Positions 6,514-10,188 of a stretch of 10,188 nt of DNA are shown piece after piece. Under the pieces are notes generated by a model. That model saw only the letters and a list, made by a program, of their open reading frames with translations, made no database searches and was not told where the DNA came from. The first letter of the stretch is position 1. The number at the start of each line of letters is the position of its first letter. The position numbers and the translations under genes are program-made. Source of the DNA: Acidobacteriaceae bacterium UBA1795 (lineage in GTDB: Bacteria > Acidobacteriota > Terriglobia > Terriglobales > Acidobacteriaceae); the NCBI GenBank assembly GCA_002314435.1, contig DCFV01000111.1:28503-38690 (forward strand). The letters are read 5' to 3'.

Positions 6514-7860
6514 ATGAACTTTCGTTCCCGGCTTTTCTTTTTTGCTCTCCCCCTTCTGGCAAGCCTGGCATGCATTCCATTGACGGCGCAGGACTGGGTT
6601 CGGACGGGCTCCAACCTTGGGAATGCCAAGATCCGGATTGCGGCGGCGGACTTCAAGCCTGTGGGCGCGGACCCGCAGACGCCCTCGCTGAAGGCTGCCT
6701 TCGACGCCACACTCTACCGCGACCTGGCCAATGCGGGTATCTTCGACCTGGTGTCGAAGAGCTTTGCACCGCCGGGAACACCGGGCTCCCCGCAAGAAAT
6801 CAGCCTGGCGCAGTGGTCGGCGGCTCCAGCGAATGCCGCGATGGTGGCTTTCGGCGCGCTCTCCACTACCAACGGACGCCTGGTGGTCTACGGCTGGCTG
6901 TTCGACACCAGCAACCCCGCCAATCCGCAGGTGCTCGGCAAGCAATACAACGAGGCCGCCAGCGAAGACATGGCGCGCACGGTGGCGCACCGCTTCGCCG
7001 ATGAGATCATCGCGCGGCTCAGCGGCGGCATCAACGGCATTGCCGAGACGAAGATATACTTCATCAGCTCGCGCACAGGGTCAAAGGAAGTGTGGGTGAT
7101 GGACTACGACGGTGAGAACCAGCACGCCGTTACCCACCTGGGCAGTATTGCTCTTTCGCCGCGCGTTTCGCCGGACAACTCGCGCATCGCCTTCGCGTCC
7201 CTGGGCAAGGAAGGCTGGTCGGTGCGCATGTACTCGCTTGAACTCAACAGGCTCGTGAGCTTCACGGCGGGCACGGCGGGCGGCGCGAACCAGTCGCCGG
7301 CGTGGACAGGCGACGGCAGCCGGCTTGCGTTTTCGTCTTCGCGCTCGGGTGACCCGGAGATCTGGGTGGCGGAAGCCAACGGCGCGAATCCTCGCCGCGT
7401 GACCTACTTTGCCGGACCGGACGTGGCGCCTGCCTGGAATCCGCGCACCAATGCGCAGTTTGCGTGGGTAAGCGGACGGACGGGCCTGCCGCAGATTTAC
7501 ATCATGGATCAGGACGGATCGAACGTGCAGCGCATGACCGATGGCGGCTATGCGGTATCGCCGTCGTGGGCGCCGAACGGCGGCTTTCTGACCTTCAGTT
7601 GGAACCGCAAGTACGGGCCGGGCGCCCCGGGTGGGCAGGACATCTACGTGATGGACATTGCCACCAAGCGCTGGCTCCAGTTGACGCACGATACGGGCAC
7701 CAACGATTTTCCCAGTTGGGCGCCGGACACGCGGCACATCGTCTTCGAGCGCAAGGTGGGCGGACATACCGAGATTTGGTCGATGCTGTCAGATGGCACC
7801 GAGCAGCACCAGTTGACCCGCTCCGGCAATAACTTTATGCCGAACTGGAGTTGGAAATAG
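6514..7860 (+). CDS. tolB: Tol-Pal system protein TolB
   Basis: Periplasmic beta-propeller protein that binds Pal and the TolA arm at the outer-membrane end of the Tol machine. 448 residues from ATG 6514, about the usual 430-450. The signal peptide MNFRSRLFFFALPLLASLAC plus IPLTAQ probably ends near residue 25-26. The N-terminal domain (about 38-170) has KIRIAAADF and the long AMVAFGALSTTNGRLVVYGW strand pair. The propeller (about 180-446) shows repeated PD40 units: IYFISSRTGSKEVWVMDYDG (181-200), LAFSSSRSGDPEIWVAEANG (271-290), FAWVSGRTGLPQIYIMDQDG and VFERKVGGHTEIWSMLSDG, each preceded by a P.WAP/D-type turn. The start is chosen over the open frame to 6427 because it begins the signal peptide and has GAGGAAGGA upstream. 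It belongs with the flanking tol genes, after a 147-bp gap. Confidence 0.96.
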   Translation: MNFRSRLFFFALPLLASLACIPLTAQDWVRTGSNLGNAKIRIAAADFKPVGADPQTPSLKAAFDATLYRDLANAGIFDLVSKSFAPPGTPGSPQEISLAQWSAAPANAAMVAFGALSTTNGRLVVYGWLFDTSNPANPQVLGKQYNEAASEDMARTVAHRFADEIIARLSGGINGIAETKIYFISSRTGSKEVWVMDYDGENQHAVTHLGSIALSPRVSPDNSRIAFASLGKEGWSVRMYSLELNRLVSFTAGTAGGANQSPAWTGDGSRLAFSSSRSGDPEIWVAEANGANPRRVTYFAGPDVAPAWNPRTNAQFAWVSGRTGLPQIYIMDQDGSNVQRMTDGGYAVSPSWAPNGGFLTFSWNRKYGPGAPGGQDIYVMDIATKRWLQLTHDTGTNDFPSWAPDTRHIVFERKVGGHTEIWSMLSDGTEQHQLTRSGNNFMPNWSWK

Positions 7861-7866
7861 GCGAGC

Positions 7867-7885
7867 GCGCCGCTGCATGCGGCGC
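7867..7885 (+). terminator. Hairpin just after tolB, possible stop or mRNA 3'-end stabiliser
   Basis: Perfect 7-bp arms GCGCCGC and GCGGCGC flank a 5-base loop TGCAT, six bases past the tolB stop. No T run follows, so it is not a standard intrinsic terminator. A role in 3'-end protection or partial termination is inferred. Confidence 0.3.
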
Positions 7886-8102
7886 CTGCGCAGAGGCCGG
7901 CAACCAGGTTGGTTGCACTATGATGTTTTCGATAACAGATTTCCCGGCGCACGCTCCGCAAGGGGAACACGAATTCTACCGACCGGCTCTTGCACGCGCC
8001 ATCCGTAGTGGCGGCAAGGCAGGCACACAATACAACCGCAATTCCGGACGAGGTGTCTGGAGGCAGTTCGCCGCAGCAGTAAGCGCAGCCAGCAAATGGC
8101 GA

Positions 8103-8131
8103 GTGAACATCTGACGCGGACCGCATAAAAT
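8103..8131 (+). promoter_or_regulatory. Candidate promoter for pal
   Basis: TAAAAT at 8126-8131 fits the -10 consensus at five of six positions. GTGAAC at 8103-8108, 17 bp upstream, matches only three -35 positions. The predicted start near 8138 gives a leader of about 29 bases ending in the AAGGAG site. The match is modest, but the long gap after tolB makes a separate promoter plausible. Confidence 0.35.
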
Positions 8132-8153
8132 GGAATCGTTACCGGAGTCGCAG

Positions 8154-8159
8154 AAGGAG
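8154..8159 (+). promoter_or_regulatory. Shine-Dalgarno AAGGAG supporting a TTG start for pal
   Basis: AAGGAG lies seven bases before TTG 8167, which begins a complete lipoprotein signal peptide (MIRRTRF then a hydrophobic core and lipobox). The next in-frame ATG falls after the lipobox, so the TTG is needed. Confidence 0.85.
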
Positions 8160-8166
8160 CCCCATT

Positions 8167-8904
8167 TTGATTCGACGCACCCGCTTCGCAGCACCCGCTG
8201 TTCTGCTGATTGCATTGTTGACTGTTGCTGGTTGTAAGAAGAAGCCGGCACCCCTTCCTGCGCCCACGGCGCCTCCTGCGGTTGCCCCCGCGCCCACAGC
8301 CATGCTGACTGCTACGCCCAGCCAGATTTCGGCCGGTGACCAGGTGACCCTGAGCTGGAAGACAACGGATGCCACCAGCGTTTCGATTGAAGGCATAGGC
8401 GATGTGCCAACCACGGGTGTAAAGGCGGTCACGCCGACGGCCTCCACCACATATCACCTGATGGCGCGCGGCGAAGGCGGCACGACGGACGCCTCGGCCC
8501 ACGTGACGGTGAATGCACCGCCCGCGGTGGCTGTGCCCTCGAACACGATGTCTGCCGAGGAAGAGTTCAAGGCCAACGTGCAGGACATCTTCTTCGACTA
8601 CGATACCTACGACATCCGCAGCGATGCGGAGGCGGTTCTGTCGCATGACGCCTCGTACCTCGCGAGCCACCCGGCGATCAAGGTGGTCATCGGCGGCTAC
8701 TGCGACGAGCGTGGCTCCGACGAGTACAACTTGGCGCTGGGTCAGAACCGCGCCGACTCGGCCAGGAAGGCCCTGGTTGCAGCTGGCGTCGCAGCCAATC
8801 GCATCCGCGTGGTGAGCTACGGCAAGGAGAAGCCGTTCTGTTCCGAGTCGACCGAGGAGTGCTGGCAGCAGAACCGTCGCGACGGATTCTCGATCGACCA
8901 GTAG
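8167..8904 (+). CDS. pal: Peptidoglycan-associated lipoprotein Pal with Ig-like insert
   Basis: Outer-membrane lipoprotein that holds the membrane to peptidoglycan and binds TolB. 245 residues from TTG 8167. A basic N-terminus and hydrophobic 8-20 lead to the lipobox VAGC with lipidated Cys23; the following Lys residues do not signal inner-membrane retention. A Pro/Ala linker (27-45) leads to an Ig-like strand domain about 46-116 (MLTATPSQISAGDQVTLSWK, then TASTTYHLMARGEGGTT). A second linker precedes the OmpA-like domain, about 138-243: DIFFDYDTYDIRSDAEAVL, GGYCDERGSDEYNLALGQNR and a terminal WQQNRRDGF. Asp180 and Arg195 sit at the spacing of the diaminopimelate-binding Asp/Arg pair of OmpA/Pal domains. 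The position before the Asp, usually His-Thr or His-Cys, is Tyr-Cys here. Cys179, Cys225 and Cys232 are in the periplasmic domain. The Ig-like insert makes it longer than the roughly 170 residues of enterobacterial Pal. Confidence 0.95.
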   Translation: MIRRTRFAAPAVLLIALLTVAGCKKKPAPLPAPTAPPAVAPAPTAMLTATPSQISAGDQVTLSWKTTDATSVSIEGIGDVPTTGVKAVTPTASTTYHLMARGEGGTTDASAHVTVNAPPAVAVPSNTMSAEEEFKANVQDIFFDYDTYDIRSDAEAVLSHDASYLASHPAIKVVIGGYCDERGSDEYNLALGQNRADSARKALVAAGVAANRIRVVSYGKEKPFCSESTEECWQQNRRDGFSIDQ

Positions 8905-8931
8905 GCACGCATTAGAATAAAAGCAACAACG

Positions 8932-8967
8932 GCCGCAGCCATCGCCCGGTGGCTGCGGCTCTTCTTC
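8932..8967 (+). terminator. Strong hairpin with T-rich tail between pal and cpoB
   Basis: A perfect 10-bp stem, GCCGCAGCCA (8932-8941) with TGGCTGCGGC (8950-8959), has an 8-base loop and is followed by TCTTCTTC. It meets intrinsic-terminator criteria with a mediocre tail. It would stop or attenuate transcription from pal into cpoB, whose ATG is only 19 bp downstream. Confidence 0.7.
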
Positions 8968-8985
8968 AGTGGAAATGGGTGAACG

Positions 8986-9867
8986 ATGCAGAGATTACAC
9001 GCACATCGCAACAGCCTGATGGCCGCCGCAGCCTTGGCGCTGATGCTTGGCGGCATGCCGCAGCGCGCGCACGCCGTGTCGAAAGAGACGATCCAACTGC
9101 AGACACAGGTGCAGCAGCTGCTGGACATGGTGCAGCGGCTGCAGTCAACTCTGGACACACGCTTTGCCGTGCTGCAGAATCTGGCGCAGCAGACCGCCGA
9201 CCAGGCGACGCAGATGAGCGCAACCGTGAACACGCTGCAGAAGAAGTTGGACACGGAGAACGAAGCGCTAAGTGGCAAAATGGACACGAACTCAGGCCAG
9301 GTGCAGTCGCTCAACGACTCTGTAGACGAGCTGAAAACGCGCATCACGAAACTGGAGAAGTCGATCCAAGACTTGCAGAGTCAACTGCAGAACACACAGG
9401 CCCCGCCGACGGCAGGAATGCCCGGGGGAGCTCCGGGACCGGGCGGCGCAACAGGCGCACCCATGGCCCAGACGCCTCCGCTTGACCAGACCTACCAGGC
9501 TGCGGTCAGCGACTTCAACGCAGCAAAGTATCCGCTGGCGACCAGCGAGTTTCAGGATGTGATTCACTATTACCCGCTGGACAACCTGGCGGGCAGTGCG
9601 CAGTTCTACCTGGGCGAGATCGCCTACCGGCAGAAGAACTACGATGACGCAATCAAATCGTACAACATCGTACTGGAACAGTTCAGCGGCAACGCGAAGG
9701 CCGCGGCAGCACAGCTGCACAAGGGACTGGCGCTGCTCGAAACCAACAAGCGCGATGCTGGTATCCACGAGCTGCGCTCCCTCATCCAGCGCCATCCGCA
9801 GACGCCGGAAGCCGCCCAGGCGCGCGCCAAGTTGAACGGCATGGGCGTCAAAGTTACCGCACACTAA
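8986..9867 (+). CDS. cpoB: CpoB/YbgF, Tol-associated cell division coordinator
   Basis: Periplasmic protein that in E. coli links Tol function with PBP1B-driven wall synthesis during constriction. 293 residues: a signal peptide with likely cleavage AHA/V at 30-31, then a long coiled coil (about 34-137) rich in Gln/Leu heptads (TQVQQLLDMVQRLQSTLDTR and KTRITKLEKSIQDLQSQL). A flexible Pro/Gly/Ala linker (about 139-165) follows. The C-terminal TPR domain (about 166-288) contains YQAAVSDFNAAKYPLATSEF, AQFYLGEIAYRQKNYDDAIK and AAAQLHKGLALLETNKRDAG. The coiled coil is longer than the short trimerising helix of E. coli CpoB, which suggests a longer reach. ATG 8986 is preceded by GGGTGA at a workable distance; ATG 9019 (residue 12) is a poorer choice. 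Last gene of the tol module; a terminator-like hairpin stands directly before it. Confidence 0.92.
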   Translation: MQRLHAHRNSLMAAAALALMLGGMPQRAHAVSKETIQLQTQVQQLLDMVQRLQSTLDTRFAVLQNLAQQTADQATQMSATVNTLQKKLDTENEALSGKMDTNSGQVQSLNDSVDELKTRITKLEKSIQDLQSQLQNTQAPPTAGMPGGAPGPGGATGAPMAQTPPLDQTYQAAVSDFNAAKYPLATSEFQDVIHYYPLDNLAGSAQFYLGEIAYRQKNYDDAIKSYNIVLEQFSGNAKAAAAQLHKGLALLETNKRDAGIHELRSLIQRHPQTPEAAQARAKLNGMGVKVTAH

Positions 9868-9886
9868 CCCGCTTAGACATGAAATG

Positions 9887-9914
9887 GAAGAGCCCCGCCG
9901 CGGCGGGGCTCTTC
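9887..9914. terminator. Perfect palindrome, bidirectional terminator between cpoB and korB
   Basis: Fourteen bases (GAAGAGCCCCGCCG, 9887-9900) are followed immediately by their exact reverse complement (9901-9914). It lies 20 bp past the cpoB stop and 18 bp past the korB stop, so one hairpin can serve both convergent transcripts. The flanking T/A content is low, with TCTTCT on one side. Confidence 0.75.
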
Positions 9915-9931
9915 TGTCGGCCGGTACCCCT

Positions 9932-10188
9932 CTACTGCAGATTCGCCATCAGCGCTTCAAGCGCGGACTGGGGCGGACGCGTGACCGACTGAGGCAGCGT
10001 GGCCAGAGGCTCATCCACCATGTTCAGCAGGTCGGTAAAGGTCGGCTTCTCAGTGTTGATGTAGAAGACGCCGGTGAGCACTTCGTTCTTCTCTTCGGCC
10101 TCCATCAGCGTGCGCACGGCGTTGGCCTTGTCCGTCGGATCGTAATCTTCCTGCAGCTTGCGCAGGCGCAGGCTTGAGCCGTCGTGCA
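9932..10188 (-). CDS. korB: 2-oxoacid:ferredoxin oxidoreductase beta subunit, C-terminal part, runs off the window
   Basis: The beta subunit carries thiamine diphosphate in the enzyme that converts 2-oxoglutarate or a related 2-oxoacid to its acyl-CoA with ferredoxin. About 85 C-terminal residues are visible, ending at TAG 9934-9932. The frame stays open to the window edge, so the GTG at 10117 is internal and not a start. Recognised C-terminal features are HDGSSLRLRKLQEDYDPTDK and VLTGVFYINTEKPTFTDLLN, then NMVDEPLATLPQSVTRPP, all typical of KorB-type beta subunits. The TPP-binding GDG motif and the Cys ligands lie outside the window. An alpha subunit gene (korA) is expected further along the minus strand. 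The choice between KorB and another 2-oxoacid subclass is by memory of the tail motif only. Confidence 0.85.
   Translation of the reverse strand, partial: HDGSSLRLRKLQEDYDPTDKANAVRTLMEAEEKNEVLTGVFYINTEKPTFTDLLNMVDEPLATLPQSVTRPPQSALEALMANLQ

Larger units (their letters stand above)
7861..8166 (+). other. 306-bp gap between tolB and pal
   Basis: It opens with a 7-bp stem hairpin (7867-7885) just after tolB and ends with a promoter-like TAAAAT (8126-8131) and the pal ribosome site. Between them I see no convincing gene. A plus-strand frame from TTG 7851 or ATG 7920 to 8114 (87 or 64 residues) has no domain, signal or good ribosome site. Minus-strand frames through it are antisense extensions from pal. 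It may hold a small RNA or be decayed sequence, but nothing proves either. Confidence 0.5.

Noticed and set aside
6562..6573. Lipobox-like SLAC at the TolB signal peptide, suggesting a lipoprotein
   Set aside because: The -3 position is Ser and -2 is Leu, which does not fit the L/V-A/S-G/A-C pattern. TolB is normally a soluble periplasmic protein, and a type I cleavage site is available a few residues later.
7851..8114. Small ORF of 87 (or 64) residues between tolB and pal
   Set aside because: TTG or poorly supported ATG start, no recognisable motif, mixed composition and no ribosome site. Conservation data would be needed to keep it.
7918..8670. 250-residue minus-strand open frame antisense to pal and the tolB-pal gap
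   Set aside because: It is rich in Arg/Gly/Cys with no domain or signal, and is explained as the complement of a GC-rich coding frame in pal.

Overview
The window looks like an ordinary chromosomal stretch from a GC-rich Gram-negative bacterium, most likely an acidobacterium of the Terriglobia type (Terriglobus/Granulicella/Edaphobacter-like). This rests on recognition of protein style: a Pal lipoprotein with an Ig-like domain before its OmpA-like domain, a TolQ/ExbB-TolR/ExbD-TonB/TolA-TolB-Pal-CpoB row, and a small secreted Tyr/Gly/Asn/His-rich protein. It was not confirmed by any search.

Layout. Bases 1-158 (minus) hold the first 52 codons of ispH, with a GTG start. Upstream of it in the same direction, 222-1460 (minus) encodes a polytopic DUF5009/HGSNAT-type membrane acyltransferase. 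A divergent gap then leads to a small exported protein of unknown function at 1704-2210 (plus), which ends in an intrinsic terminator. recN (2406-4088, minus) converges on it, with a second inverted repeat between the two. From 4265 to 9867 (plus) runs a complete Tol-Pal module: tolQ/exbB, tolR/exbD, a short TonB/TolA-like protein, tolB, pal and cpoB. The last 257 bases (minus) are the 3' end of korB, convergent with cpoB across a perfect 28-bp palindrome.

How the genes work together. TolQ and TolR homologues form the proton-driven inner-membrane motor. The TonB/TolA-like protein carries the force across the periplasm. TolB and the peptidoglycan-binding lipoprotein Pal form the outer-membrane end, and CpoB links the system to cell-wall synthesis at constriction. 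The first three genes are tightly spaced. Larger gaps precede tolB (147 nt), pal (306 nt) and cpoB (81 nt, with a strong hairpin), so the module may be several transcription units or a processed and attenuated operon.

I found no mobile element, CRISPR array, tRNA or rRNA, and no convincing unknown multi-gene system. The points most worth a second look are the ispH start at the window edge, the domain architecture of Pal, the long tolB-pal gap, the hairpin inside the tol cluster, and the unclassified secreted protein.
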